This document shows positions 37,692 through 45,989 of a stretch of 64,000 bases of DNA, piece after piece. Numbering within the stretch: position 1 is the stretch's first letter; every line of letters begins with the position of its first letter. The notes below the pieces were generated by a model. The model worked only from the letters and a program-made list of their open reading frames with translations, searched no databases and was not told where the DNA came from. The position numbers and the translations under genes are program-made. This DNA is from Demequina muriae (lineage in GTDB: Bacteria; Actinomycetota; Actinomycetes; Actinomycetales; Demequinaceae), in NCBI RefSeq assembly GCF_030418295.1, contig NZ_JAUHQA010000001.1, forward strand, positions 124,001 through 188,000, given 5' to 3'.

Positions 37692-38146
37692 GTGCGGTTC
37701 GGCTCGGTGGGCGTCTGGCCAGCCGTCGCTGCGAGGGTTCCGCCAGGCGTCTCGGCCGGCTCCCCACCGGGGGTGCCGCCGGGCATGGCGTCAGGAATGG
37801 CGACAGGAGTCTCCGTGGGCATCTCGGTGCGAAGCTCGGCGAGGAGGTCTTCCTGGCTCGTGAGCATCGAGGCAAGAATTCTGCGCGCGGAGCCCATGAG
37901 CTCGGCCACGTCTGGAGTGCTCAGGCGGTACATCACGGTGGCGCCCTCGCGATACGAGCTGACGATGCCGGACCTGCGCAGCACGGCCAACTGCTGCGAG
38001 AGGTTCGAGGCTTCGACCTCGATCTCGCCCAAGAGCTCCCGGACCTGCTTGGGCTCCTCGAGCAGGAGCTCCAGCACGCGGATGCGCACGGGGTGTCCCA
38101 AGGTGCGGAACAGCTCGGCCTTGGCCTGATGCAGCGGAACAGCCAT
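37688..38146 (-). CDS. ArsR family regulator
   Basis: A 152 aa regulator. Winged helix at about 8-90: AKAELFRTLGHPVRIRVLELLLEEPKQVRELLGEIEVEASNLSQQLAVLRRSGIVSSYREGATVMYRLSTPDVAELM. The usual ArsR metal-binding ELCVCDL motif is absent, so metal sensing by that site is unlikely. A C-terminal Pro/Thr/Gly-rich tail of about 40 residues follows. ATG 38146 preferred; a GTG three codons upstream also fits. It overlaps the SulP gene, and a palindrome lies about 85 nt upstream, consistent with autoregulation of the operon. Confidence 0.9.
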   Translation of the reverse strand: MAVPLHQAKAELFRTLGHPVRIRVLELLLEEPKQVRELLGEIEVEASNLSQQLAVLRRSGIVSSYREGATVMYRLSTPDVAELMGSARRILASMLTSQEDLLAELRTEMPTETPVAIPDAMPGGTPGGEPAETPGGTLAATAGQTPTEPNRT

Positions 38147-38231
38147 CGTCAACACGCGCTTTCGTCGGCAGGTGCTGGCGGTGGAGTACGCGCCGCGGTG
38201 CGGCCGACCAGCGATCCGATCATCTCACGAC

Positions 38232-38247
38232 TTGAAGACTTCTTCAA
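38232..38247 (-). promoter_or_regulatory. Operator-like palindrome upstream of arsR-sulP
   Basis: TTGAAGACTTCTTCAA (7 bp arms, 2 bp centre) has the size and TTGA..TCAA ends common to ArsR-family sites. On the minus strand its TTGAAG could be the -35 with GATGAT as -10, placing the operator over the promoter. Confidence 0.65.
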
Positions 38248-38298
38248 CTGCGCACATCGCGAAATGGCCGTGAGCACGGCCGCCGACCACCGGGCGCA

Positions 38299-39909
38299 CT
38301 ACACCCATAAGTCCTGCGACCCGTATGCGCGCGGATCGTGGGCGTGCAGGTCATCAGCATGTGGCCCGTAGGCATCGAACTCGGCTCCCGGCTCGCGGGC
38401 ACGGTCGGCGGCGGCCCAGGCGCGGACCATCGCCTCATCCTCGGGCGTGATGCGAGGCCAGGCGTCCTCCGGGGGTGGCGGGATGTCGATATCGAGGGCC
38501 GCCGAGCCGCCCGGGGACGGAGTTCTCCCCCGATCGATGTGTGGCGGTGGAATGAAGCTCACCGACGACCCCGTCGCGTGGATCTCCCAGCCCTGACGGT
38601 GAATGTCGTGGTGGCACCGCGTGCACAACATCACCCCGTTCGACAGATCGGTTCGACCGCCGTGCTCCCACCACCTGATGTGGTGGGCCTCGCAGTGCTC
38701 GGGCGGCGCATGGCACTTGGCGCACCCGCCATCCCTCTCGAGCAGCGCGATCCTCTGCCGCCTCGTGAACGCCCGCGTCCGGCGACCCAAGTCGAGCACC
38801 TTGCCATCACGGGCCAGCACCTCGGGGATGATCCCGGCGTCACCCGAGAGCCGGCGCAGCTCAGCGACCGAGACGGGCTGGTCGATCCCGTCGACGCTGC
38901 CGAGGCCGTCGCCGCTCATCAGGTCCGACAGACTCATCCGCACCACGATCGTGGTGCGCACCCCGGAACGGTCGGTCCGCGTGCACCCCAACGAGTGCCG
39001 CGCGAGCTCATGCAGCGCATCGACGCGCATCTGCCCCACGGTCCGGGTGTCCTCGCTCTCCGGCTCGCCGTTGCCACCCGTTCCACGCCCCTGGCGCCGC
39101 ACGTCGCGCGTGGTCATCTGCTCGAGAACGTTGATGATCGGCGCCGCCGTCACCGCGTCCATCACGCCGTGGATGACCACGGTGCCCTCGTGATCCTGCT
39201 TCCACCACAGGTACCGGGCATCATGGTTCTCGCGCTCGCGCCGCTCATGCTCCACACGGTCGAGCCGCGCCACGGCACGCGCGACCATCTTCCGCACGTC
39301 GTGCGCCGCCATGGAGACCGCCTTGGACACCAGGCGCTCCTCCACCGCAGCCAGCGACTCCGGGTCCACGCGATCCCGCACCCTGTTCAGTCCGCCGACG
39401 ATCAGCGCCGCCGCGTCGACCGACAACTCGCCTGCCGCCGACGCCTTCGCCACCTCGGGATACTTAGGGCCCCTCGCCTGTCCAACACCTTGCGACGACC
39501 CAGCACCCTCCGCAGACCCCGCCCCCGCATCGGCCGCCTCGCCATCGCCCTCGACGAGCGGGCGCGGAGCGAAGGCGTCCCCGGCAGTGATCGCCTGCTT
39601 GGCCCCGTTGACGGAGCCGCCCCGCACCTTCGACAGCAGCGTCGCGGCGTTGCCCTGCCCTTCGCGCCGCGCGAGCCCGCCACCGGGCAGCTCGGGCGCG
39701 GAGAGCCGGGCGATCTCCCCCGCGCATCGGGCCCCCATCGCGCCCACAAGCCGCTCCAAAGTCGCGACCGCGGCGTTCAACTCCAGCAGCTGATCCTTCG
39801 ACTGCCCCGAGACCTCACGAGACGCGAGCACACGCACCACCGCGTTCACTCGCTCCACGTCCGCCGCCTCGAGGAAAGGTGCCTCAAGATCAGGTGCCTC
39901 ATCAGCCAT
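38299..39909 (-). CDS. DUF222 / 13E12-repeat HNH endonuclease protein
   Basis: A 536 aa protein of the actinobacterial 13E12-REP family: DUF222 region (about 20-370; LLELNAAVATLERLVGAMGARCAGEIARLS, later WWKQDHEGTVVIHGVMDAVTAAPIINVLEQM) and a C-terminal HNH nuclease (about 400-460) with CAKCHAPPEHCEAHHIRWWEHGGRTDLSNGVMLCTRCHHDIHRQGWEI, carrying two CxxC pairs and the His-Asn-His residues. The tail is Pro- and Asp-rich. These genes are often multicopy in a genome and may be mobile or DNA-processing; no partner gene is seen. Start ATG 39909 is chosen at the conserved length. Confidence 0.88.
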   Translation of the reverse strand: MADEAPDLEAPFLEAADVERVNAVVRVLASREVSGQSKDQLLELNAAVATLERLVGAMGARCAGEIARLSAPELPGGGLARREGQGNAATLLSKVRGGSVNGAKQAITAGDAFAPRPLVEGDGEAADAGAGSAEGAGSSQGVGQARGPKYPEVAKASAAGELSVDAAALIVGGLNRVRDRVDPESLAAVEERLVSKAVSMAAHDVRKMVARAVARLDRVEHERRERENHDARYLWWKQDHEGTVVIHGVMDAVTAAPIINVLEQMTTRDVRRQGRGTGGNGEPESEDTRTVGQMRVDALHELARHSLGCTRTDRSGVRTTIVVRMSLSDLMSGDGLGSVDGIDQPVSVAELRRLSGDAGIIPEVLARDGKVLDLGRRTRAFTRRQRIALLERDGGCAKCHAPPEHCEAHHIRWWEHGGRTDLSNGVMLCTRCHHDIHRQGWEIHATGSSVSFIPPPHIDRGRTPSPGGSAALDIDIPPPPEDAWPRITPEDEAMVRAWAAADRAREPGAEFDAYGPHADDLHAHDPRAYGSQDLWV

Positions 39910-40073
39910 GACTCCACTCAAGCACCAGGGTCTGACATCGACGCCGCGAGGGTTCCCCCCGGCACATGCACCCACCGGGGAGCATCCGGACATCACGGGA
40001 GCATTCGACGATAGTGGGACAGCCGTGGTGGAATGACAAGGAACCAGCACCCCGAGATCAATGGAGACTCTGT

Positions 40074-41453
40074 ATGGACGACTGGACTCAGACCCTGTCA
40101 GCGGGACCGCTACTAGGCATCGCGGCAGGTGCCATCGCACTGATCCTCGTCCTGGTCATCAAGTTCAAGCTTCACGCGTTCCTGACGCTCATCGTGGTGT
40201 CGCTGTTGACCGCGCTGGCCACGGGCATCCCCGTCGGCGGCATCTTCGACACCCTTGTCGACGGCTTCGGCAGCACACTCGGCGGCGTCGCACTGCTCAT
40301 CGGACTCGGCGCCATGCTCGGCAAACTCGTCGAGCACAGCGGCGGAGCCCGGGTGCTCGCCGAGAAGCTCGTCGATGTCTTCGGAGAGAAGCGCGCGCCA
40401 TTCGCACTCGGCGTCGCGTCGCTCATCATGGGCTTCCCGATCTTCTTCGACGCGGGCCTGATCGTCATGCTCCCGGTGATCTTCGCGGTCGCCCGTCGCC
40501 TGGGAGGCAAGGACGTGCTGCGCTACGGCCTGCCCGCCGCGGCCGCCTTCTCCGTCATGCACGTGTTCCTGCCGCCCCACCCCGGGCCCGTCGCGGCGAC
40601 CGAGCTCTACGAGGCCAACCTCGGCATCGTGCTCATCGTGGGCCTCATCCTCGCCTTCCCGGTCTGGTACCTCTCCGGCTACCTGTGGGGCACATTCGTG
40701 GGCCGCCGCTTCCCGATCGCCGTGCCCACGCTCTTCGGCGACGTCGACGACGACCAGCCCGAGAACCCCCCTCGCGCGCGCACCGTGCTCGCCGTCCTCG
40801 CGCTCCCGATCGTGCTCATCTTCATGAACACGGGCGTCGACGCGCTCGGCACCGCAGGCGTTCTGGATGAGGAGGCCACCTGGGCCCAGGCCATGACGCT
40901 GATCGGCACCTCGGGCGTCGCGCTCCTCATCTCGGTGATCGTCGCGATGCTGGTGCTGGGAACGCGGCGCGGCGTGCGCGGGACCGCTCTGGAGAAGGTC
41001 CTCGACTCGTCGCTCGGGCCCGTCGCCTCCGTGATCCTCATCACCGGCGCCGGTGGAATGTTCGGCGGTGTGCTGCAGGCCTCCGGCATCGGCGACGCGC
41101 TCTCCGACTCGCTCTCTGACATCGGCCTGCCCGTGATCCTCGCGGCGTACCTGGTGGCGGTCATCCTCCGCTTGGCGCAGGGCTCCGCGACCGTGGCGCT
41201 CGTCACGGCCGCCGGCCTCATGGCGCCTGCGGTCATCTCGGGCGACTTCAACGCGATTCAGGTCGCGTGCGTGGTCCTCGCGACCGCCGCCGGATCCGTG
41301 TTCGGCAGCCACGTCAACGACTCCGGCTTCTGGCTCGTGGGACGTCTCATGGGCATGGACGTGAAGACCACGCTCAAGACGTGGACCGTGCAGCAGGCGC
41401 TGCAGTCAGTCGCCGGCTTCGCCATCGTCGCGACCGTCTACGTGATCGCATGA
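40074..41453 (+). CDS. gntP: Gluconate:H+ symporter, GntP family
   Basis: A 459 aa permease with about 12-14 hydrophobic segments. Typical GntP blocks: FKLHAFLTLIVVSLLTALATGIPVG, GLGAMLGKLVEHSGGARVLAEKL, FGEKRAPFALGVASLIMGFPIFFDAGLIVMLPVIF, VFLPPHPGPVAATELY and LAQGSATVALVTAAGLMAP with GSVFGSHVNDSGFWLVGRL. It imports gluconate, and the overlapping gluconokinase gene (ATGA) completes the first step. Start ATG 40074 follows GGAG with eight-base spacing; about 160 bp separates it from the divergent HNH gene. No GntR-type regulator is adjacent. Confidence 0.94.
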   Translation: MDDWTQTLSAGPLLGIAAGAIALILVLVIKFKLHAFLTLIVVSLLTALATGIPVGGIFDTLVDGFGSTLGGVALLIGLGAMLGKLVEHSGGARVLAEKLVDVFGEKRAPFALGVASLIMGFPIFFDAGLIVMLPVIFAVARRLGGKDVLRYGLPAAAAFSVMHVFLPPHPGPVAATELYEANLGIVLIVGLILAFPVWYLSGYLWGTFVGRRFPIAVPTLFGDVDDDQPENPPRARTVLAVLALPIVLIFMNTGVDALGTAGVLDEEATWAQAMTLIGTSGVALLISVIVAMLVLGTRRGVRGTALEKVLDSSLGPVASVILITGAGGMFGGVLQASGIGDALSDSLSDIGLPVILAAYLVAVILRLAQGSATVALVTAAGLMAPAVISGDFNAIQVACVVLATAAGSVFGSHVNDSGFWLVGRLMGMDVKTTLKTWTVQQALQSVAGFAIVATVYVIA

Positions 41454-41986
41454 CCACTGCACAGCACGTCATCGTGATGGGGGTGGCCGGCTCCGGGAAG
41501 TCGTCCGTCGCCACTCTGCTCGCTGAGCAGCTGGGCTGGGTCCTCGCCGAGGGCGACGAGTTCCACCCACAGGCCAACATCGACAAGATGAGCGCCGGCC
41601 AGCCGCTCGACGACGATGACCGGCAACCCTTCCTGGAGGCCATCCGCGACTGGGTCAGGGCCAAGGGAGCGGAGGGCGTCTCCACCATCGTGACGTGCTC
41701 GGCGCTCAAGCGCTCCTACCGGGACGTGCTGCGCGAGGCCGGACCCGTGAGATTCGCCCACCTCACGGGCGACGTGGACACGATCAGCGAGCGCATGGAG
41801 AAGCGCACCGATCACTTCATGCCGCCCAGCCTGCTCGCCAGCCAGTTCGCGACCCTCGAGCAGCTCGACGACGACGAGGACGGGATGGCGGTGTCGATCG
41901 ATGGCACCCTCGAGGAGATCACGGGGACCATCGTCGAGTCCTTGCGGCTCGAGGCAAGCCCAGCGGCCGATGCGCGGGAGTCCTGA
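41450..41986 (+). CDS. gntK: Gluconokinase
   Basis: A 178 aa P-loop kinase converting gluconate to 6-phosphogluconate, which then feeds the 6-phosphogluconate dehydrogenase seen at the left edge of the window. Seen: P-loop VMGVAGSGKSSVATLLAEQLG, EGDEFHPQANIDKMSAGQPLDDDDRQPFLEAI (substrate region) and TCSALKRSYRDVLREA, then FAHLTGDVDTISERMEKRTDHFMPPSLLASQFATLE, all characteristic of GntK. It overlaps gntP by four bases. A GGCCGATGC motif lies in its last codons. Confidence 0.95.
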   Translation: MTTAQHVIVMGVAGSGKSSVATLLAEQLGWVLAEGDEFHPQANIDKMSAGQPLDDDDRQPFLEAIRDWVRAKGAEGVSTIVTCSALKRSYRDVLREAGPVRFAHLTGDVDTISERMEKRTDHFMPPSLLASQFATLEQLDDDEDGMAVSIDGTLEEITGTIVESLRLEASPAADARES

Positions 41987-42009
41987 ACTCTCGTCCCACC
42001 CCGAGAGAC

Positions 42010-42057
42010 ACTGAAGGCGAGCACGATGCAGTGGTTGCCATCGCGCTCGCCTTCAGT
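42010..42057. terminator. Bidirectional terminator after gntK
   Basis: ACTGAAGGCGAGC (42010-42022) and GCTCGCCTTCAGT (42045-42057) form a 13 bp perfect stem with a 22 nt loop, between gntK and the convergent DUF6131-like gene. Confidence 0.7.
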
Positions 42058-42100
42058 TCCATGCCACTACTGACCGGGCGAGAAGAACTCGCCTCTCGGA

Positions 42101-42256
42101 TCAGAAGAAGTGCTTGCGGCCACCGACGCTCCGGCCAGCGCGACCGAGGATGGCCAGGATGAGGCCGACGACCAAGAGGATGCCGCCGATGGTCGTGAGG
42201 ATCGGGATCGAGGCCACGAGGCCGATCACGAGGAGAATGAGGCCAAGAATGATCAT
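42101..42256 (-). CDS. DUF6131-like small membrane protein
   Basis: A 51 aa protein almost entirely hydrophobic: two helices (MIILGLILLVIGLVASIPIL and TTIGGILLVVGLILAILGR) and a basic C-terminus (AGRSVGGRKHFF). The GLILL..G and GR..GGR patterns match the small actinobacterial DUF6131 type. Function unknown; such proteins are often stress-induced. Start ATG 42256 is preferred to a much longer antisense-like extension. The 5' region carries a hairpin. Confidence 0.75.
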   Translation of the reverse strand: MIILGLILLVIGLVASIPILTTIGGILLVVGLILAILGRAGRSVGGRKHFF

Positions 42257-42563
42257 GGTGATTCCAATCTGTCGCGGCCCCGAGTGGGGCCGTGGTGTTG
42301 CGGTCGTGAGCGTCAACACGCGAATGGGCACGTAAAGTCCCTCGTGCTCCAGGTCGGTCCTCTGTTGAGCACGCCAGAGAGGACCACGAAGCACCTGCGG
42401 TACGGTGCGGCGGGACACCTCAGAAGGTGCGCGGGGTGACGCCGGCTTCCATCCCTGAGGCCGCGCGCTCACGAGCGAGATCGGCGATTGAAGTGGCGAC
42501 GTACGCGAGGTCGGAGGATCACAACGTCGAGTTCTCGGTCACGATGCACGGGTGCTCAACTGC
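42257..42563 (-). promoter_or_regulatory. Upstream region of the DUF6131-like gene with hairpin
   Basis: 307 bp without a gene. CGGCCCC-GAGT-GGGGCCG at 42275-42292 is a 7 bp stem in the likely 5' leader, about 19 nt before the ATG. TTGACG on the minus strand around 42310 may be a -35, without a clear -10. Confidence 0.4.
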
Positions 42564-43082
42564 TCACGTCGGAGACAGTTCTTCGCCGGGCGGCCCCACA
42601 ACCTCGGCGATCGCCCGGTAGAGGGCGGTCGACTCCGCCTCGACGACTTCGTAGCGGTACTCATGGTCAAGCCACGCGAAGCCGTCCGGCGAGGAGAACA
42701 AGGCCCGCAGTTGTCGCAGCGACACGAACTCCTCAGACTCGGCTGCACGAGTGCGGCGCCGCTCGTTGCCCATCACATAGCTGTCGTAGTGCATCAGGAC
42801 GTTGCGGAGATCCCGGAGGCCCGGAAGAGCAGAGTCGAATGCCTCGAGCGCCCCGGCAACGGAGCCGGGACGCAACTGCTCACACATCTCTGCGGCCATC
42901 CGGAGGCGCCACAGCGCGATCACGAGGAACGGCGCATCGGCCGTGCGGCGTGCACCTTGCCAAGGATCGCGCCCATCGACCGCTCTGAGCCGCTCAACCT
43001 GGGTCCTCACGGCATAGGCGTCCTCGAAGGATGAGTAGGCGCAATAGCGCTCACGCGACCGTTGGAGTGCGTCGTCCGTCAT
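42564..43082 (-). CDS. Hypothetical protein with HEPN-like RNVLMH motif
   Basis: A 172 aa soluble, helix-rich protein, not assigned to a named family. Residues 90-100 read RDLRNVLMHYD; RNVLMH (R93 to H98) fits the RX4-6H signature, with polar N after R, of HEPN-fold RNases. Helices predicted before it (PFLVIALWRLRMAAEMCEQLR) and after suit the four-helix HEPN bundle. No MNT nucleotidyltransferase partner lies nearby; the divergent neighbour is an ABC exporter. Start ATG 43082. GC content appears somewhat lower than in the surroundings. RNase activity is inference from the motif alone. Confidence 0.6.
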   Translation of the reverse strand: MTDDALQRSRERYCAYSSFEDAYAVRTQVERLRAVDGRDPWQGARRTADAPFLVIALWRLRMAAEMCEQLRPGSVAGALEAFDSALPGLRDLRNVLMHYDSYVMGNERRRTRAAESEEFVSLRQLRALFSSPDGFAWLDHEYRYEVVEAESTALYRAIAEVVGPPGEELSPT

Positions 43083-43122
43083 GGGCCAAGAGTTCCATAC
43101 CGCGACCTGCCCGGCCGATGCG

Positions 43123-43144
43123 CGTTCCACCCAAAGATGGAACG
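43123..43144. promoter_or_regulatory. Inverted repeat between HEPN-like and ABC genes
   Basis: CGTTCCA-CCCAAAGA-TGGAACG (7 bp arms, 8 nt centre) lies about 100 nt before the ABC gene ATG and 40 nt before the divergent HEPN-like gene. It could be a shared operator. Confidence 0.5.
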
Positions 43145-43244
43145 TCCCGAATGGGCACTTTCGCCGCTAGAGGCGCACCCCGTCGGGTTCCTACCGTGGC
43201 CACAGCCGGCGCACCCCGCGCCGCCAGAGCCACGGGAGAGATCC

Positions 43245-44015
43245 ATGCCCACCCCAGCACCCACCACGGCGCCAACCAGCACGGCACCGACCACGACGGC
43301 CGTCAGCCTCACCGACGTCCGCAAGACCTACAGCTCCGGCCCGCAACCGGTCCACGCCCTGCGCGGCGTGAGCCTCGCGGTCACCAAGGGTTCGTTCACC
43401 GCCGTCATGGGGCCCTCGGGCTCCGGCAAGTCCACGCTGCTCAACGTCGCCGCTGGCCTCGACCAACCGTCCTCGGGCCGCATCGTCATCGGCGACACCG
43501 ACATCAGCCACCTCAGCGCCGAGAAGCTCACCACGTTCCGTCGCCGCCGCGTGGGCTTCATCTTCCAGTCCTACAACCTGCTCCCCCACCTCAGCGTCTC
43601 GGAGAACCTGCGGCTGCCGTGGTGGCTCGACAACCAGACGCCCGACCCCTCCCGCGAGGCCGAGCTCCTGCACGCAGTCGGCCTGCAGGACATGGCCCAC
43701 CGCCTCCCCACGGAGTTGTCGGGCGGCCAGGCCCAGCGCGTCGCGATCGCCCGTGCCCTCGCCACCCAGCCCGACGTGATCTTCGCGGACGAGCCCACCG
43801 GCGCCCTCGACTCCCACACGGGCGCCACCATCCTCGCCACTCTCCGCGACGCGGTCGCCACCTACCAACAGACGCTCGTCATGGTGACGCACGACCCCCA
43901 GGTCGCCGCCGCGGCGGACGAGGTCGTGTTTCTCGCCGATGGTGCCGTCGTCGACCGCGCAGTAAGCGCATCAGCCGCCCAGATCTCCCAGCGCGTGCTC
44001 GAACTGGGGCGGTGA
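43245..44015 (+). CDS. ABC transporter ATP-binding protein (MacB/LolD-like)
   Basis: A 256 aa ATPase: Walker A MGPSGSGKSTLLNVAAGLDQPSSGRI, Q-loop FIFQSYNLLPHLSVSENL, signature LSGGQAQRVAIARALATQPDVIFADEPTGALDS (with Walker B) and H-loop MVTHDPQVA. The N-terminus has a 20-residue Thr/Pro/Ala tail. The pattern (GALDS, SYNLLPHL) is that of the exporters paired with FtsX-like permeases (LolD, MacB, BceA types). Start ATG 43245 follows GGGAGAG. The permease gene starts inside its stop (GTGA). Confidence 0.94.
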   Translation: MPTPAPTTAPTSTAPTTTAVSLTDVRKTYSSGPQPVHALRGVSLAVTKGSFTAVMGPSGSGKSTLLNVAAGLDQPSSGRIVIGDTDISHLSAEKLTTFRRRRVGFIFQSYNLLPHLSVSENLRLPWWLDNQTPDPSREAELLHAVGLQDMAHRLPTELSGGQAQRVAIARALATQPDVIFADEPTGALDSHTGATILATLRDAVATYQQTLVMVTHDPQVAAAADEVVFLADGAVVDRAVSASAAQISQRVLELGR

Positions 44016-45904
44016 ACGAGATGCGGCAAATCTCCCTGCGCGCACTGCGCGCCCACTGGCCCAGCGCGGCCGGCGTCTTCCTCACGATGGTGCTCGCCTC
44101 GGCGCTGATCTTCGCCTCGGGAGTCCTCATCGAATCGGGACTCCGCGAGAGCGACCCCTTCTCCCCCACGGCCACGATGCTCCCCGCAGTCATGGGGTCC
44201 TTTGGTGGCGTCGCGATCATGCTCGCAGTGTTCGTGGTGTCCTCGGCCTTCGCCGCCTCCCTGCGCGATCGACGCCGCGAGTTCGCGCTGCTGCGCGCGG
44301 TCGGCGCCACGGGCCGCCAGGTGCGCTCGCTCATCTCCACCGAGGTCATGGCGATCTCGCTCGCCGCGCTGGTGGTCGGCAGCGTCGCGGGGTTCTTCGG
44401 CGCCACGGCGCTGGTGCCGCTGCTGCGCTCGAGCGGCATCGTCGAGGAGGGCTTCGCGCCCGTCGTGTCCGTCTGGCCGATGCTCGGGACGGCAGCTCTG
44501 TTGCTCCCCGCCGCATGGCTCGCCGGCCGCTTGGCGGCTCGCGAGATGTCGAGCCTCAGCCCCACCTCCGCAGTGAGCACGAGTGCGGCCGATGCGCGCA
44601 CGCTCAGCAAGGGACGCATCACGGCGGCGTGGGTCTGCTTGGCAGGTGGCCTGGCGGCCACCACGACGCCCATCTTCGTGCCGGGAGCGATGGGTGGTGC
44701 CACGGGTGCCGCATCGGCGCTGCTGTTCACCACCGCCGTCGCGCTAGCCGGTCCCGCGCTCGTGCTGCACGGCGCGACGTGGCTGGCGGGTCGCCGGTTG
44801 CTGCGCGCGCGGGCGGCCAGCGTCTTGGCCACGGCCAACGCGCGAGGCTACTCCCGTCGCCTCACGGCCGCAGTGGTGCCGCTCGCGCTGCTGGTGTCGC
44901 TCGGCTCGGTCCAGACGGGCGTCAACCGGACAGTCGCTGAGGCCGGTGCTCAGCAGCTGGGCGACGCGATCGCGGGCGACTTCGTGTGGCAGGGCTCACC
45001 CGAGCAGGCGGCCGATGCGCGCGCGACTCTCGCTGGCCTGCCCGGCGTCACTGCGGTCGCGGAGATGGAGACGGCAATGGTGCAGGTCAAGGTCGAGGCC
45101 ACCGACGAGGACGCGCCCTTCCAGGACGGGCTGTCGTGGGAGGCGGGGTCGGTGCTGATGCTCGACGACCCCTCCGGCCTGGTGGATCCGAAAGTGACCG
45201 AGGGCGACCTGGGTGCGCTTGATGGGCCCGATGCGATCGCCGTGGACTCGGATGGCCTGACCCTGACGGGCAAGGGCGTCGGCGACCGGATCGACCTGCG
45301 CCACCCGGACGGGTCGGAGTCGAGGCCGACCATCGTCGCGGTCTACGACCGCGGGCTCGGCCTGGGCGGGCTGATCGTGGGGCCCGACGGTCTCGAGCCA
45401 TCTGGAGCCGCCGAGTCCCCGGCGGTGATCGTCGAGACGGCTGCCAACGCGCAGGCGACCGTGCTTCGCGCGGCCGACGAGGCCGGGCTCGCGCTCACCC
45501 CCGTCGAGGACTCCGTGAATGCCGCGACCGAGGGGGGCAGTTCCGACAGCCGGCTGTCCAATGTGCTGCTGATGGTGCTGCTGGCATTCATCGGGATCGC
45601 AGCCGGCAACGCTCTCGTGATCGCGACCCGATCGCGCGCGGGCGAGTTCGCGCTCCTCGGCCGCCTGGGCGCGACCGGTCGGCAGATGCGCGCGATGCTC
45701 GGCATCGAGGCGGCGCTCGTGGCCGTCGCGGCGGTCGCCCTCGGCACGCTCACCGCACTTCCGGGTCTGGTGGCCGCCTCGCTGGCGATGGTCCGGGGCT
45801 TCAGCTTGGGGCTCGATCCCGTGTTCTGGGCGGGCCTCGCCACGGCCGCCGTCGTGATCGCGTTCGCCGGGGCGGCAGGCGCGAGGCTGCGCGTGCGGAC
45901 GTGA
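44012..45904 (+). CDS. FtsX-like ABC permease
   Basis: A 630 aa permease with two FtsX domains. First block: hydrophobic segment after an amphipathic start (RQISLRALRAHWPSAAGVFLTMVLASALIFASG), then RDRRREFALLRAVGATGRQVRSLISTEVMAISLAALVVGSVAGFFGA; the second block near the end repeats it (RSRAGEFALLGRLGATGRQMRAMLGIEAALVAVAAVALG). Between lies a large extracytoplasmic region. It lacks the 10-helix BceB layout strictly, so a MacB/lipoprotein- or peptide-export role is a family-level guess. GTG 44012 is preferred because of overlap; ATG 44021 is possible. Confidence 0.9.
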   Translation: MNEMRQISLRALRAHWPSAAGVFLTMVLASALIFASGVLIESGLRESDPFSPTATMLPAVMGSFGGVAIMLAVFVVSSAFAASLRDRRREFALLRAVGATGRQVRSLISTEVMAISLAALVVGSVAGFFGATALVPLLRSSGIVEEGFAPVVSVWPMLGTAALLLPAAWLAGRLAAREMSSLSPTSAVSTSAADARTLSKGRITAAWVCLAGGLAATTTPIFVPGAMGGATGAASALLFTTAVALAGPALVLHGATWLAGRRLLRARAASVLATANARGYSRRLTAAVVPLALLVSLGSVQTGVNRTVAEAGAQQLGDAIAGDFVWQGSPEQAADARATLAGLPGVTAVAEMETAMVQVKVEATDEDAPFQDGLSWEAGSVLMLDDPSGLVDPKVTEGDLGALDGPDAIAVDSDGLTLTGKGVGDRIDLRHPDGSESRPTIVAVYDRGLGLGGLIVGPDGLEPSGAAESPAVIVETAANAQATVLRAADEAGLALTPVEDSVNAATEGGSSDSRLSNVLLMVLLAFIGIAAGNALVIATRSRAGEFALLGRLGATGRQMRAMLGIEAALVAVAAVALGTLTALPGLVAASLAMVRGFSLGLDPVFWAGLATAAVVIAFAGAAGARLRVRT

Positions 45905-45989
45905 GGCACATGGAGGGCGGCACCCCGCGACACTGCATGGCTTCAGCACGGAGGGCATACGACAGCGGTGTGCGTGCGTTGCCCCCAGC

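Noticed and set aside
35875..37875. 666-codon frame on the minus strand over the SulP gene
   Set aside because: Out of frame with the clear SulP coding sequence; Arg/Gly-rich composition typical of a shadow frame in high-GC DNA.
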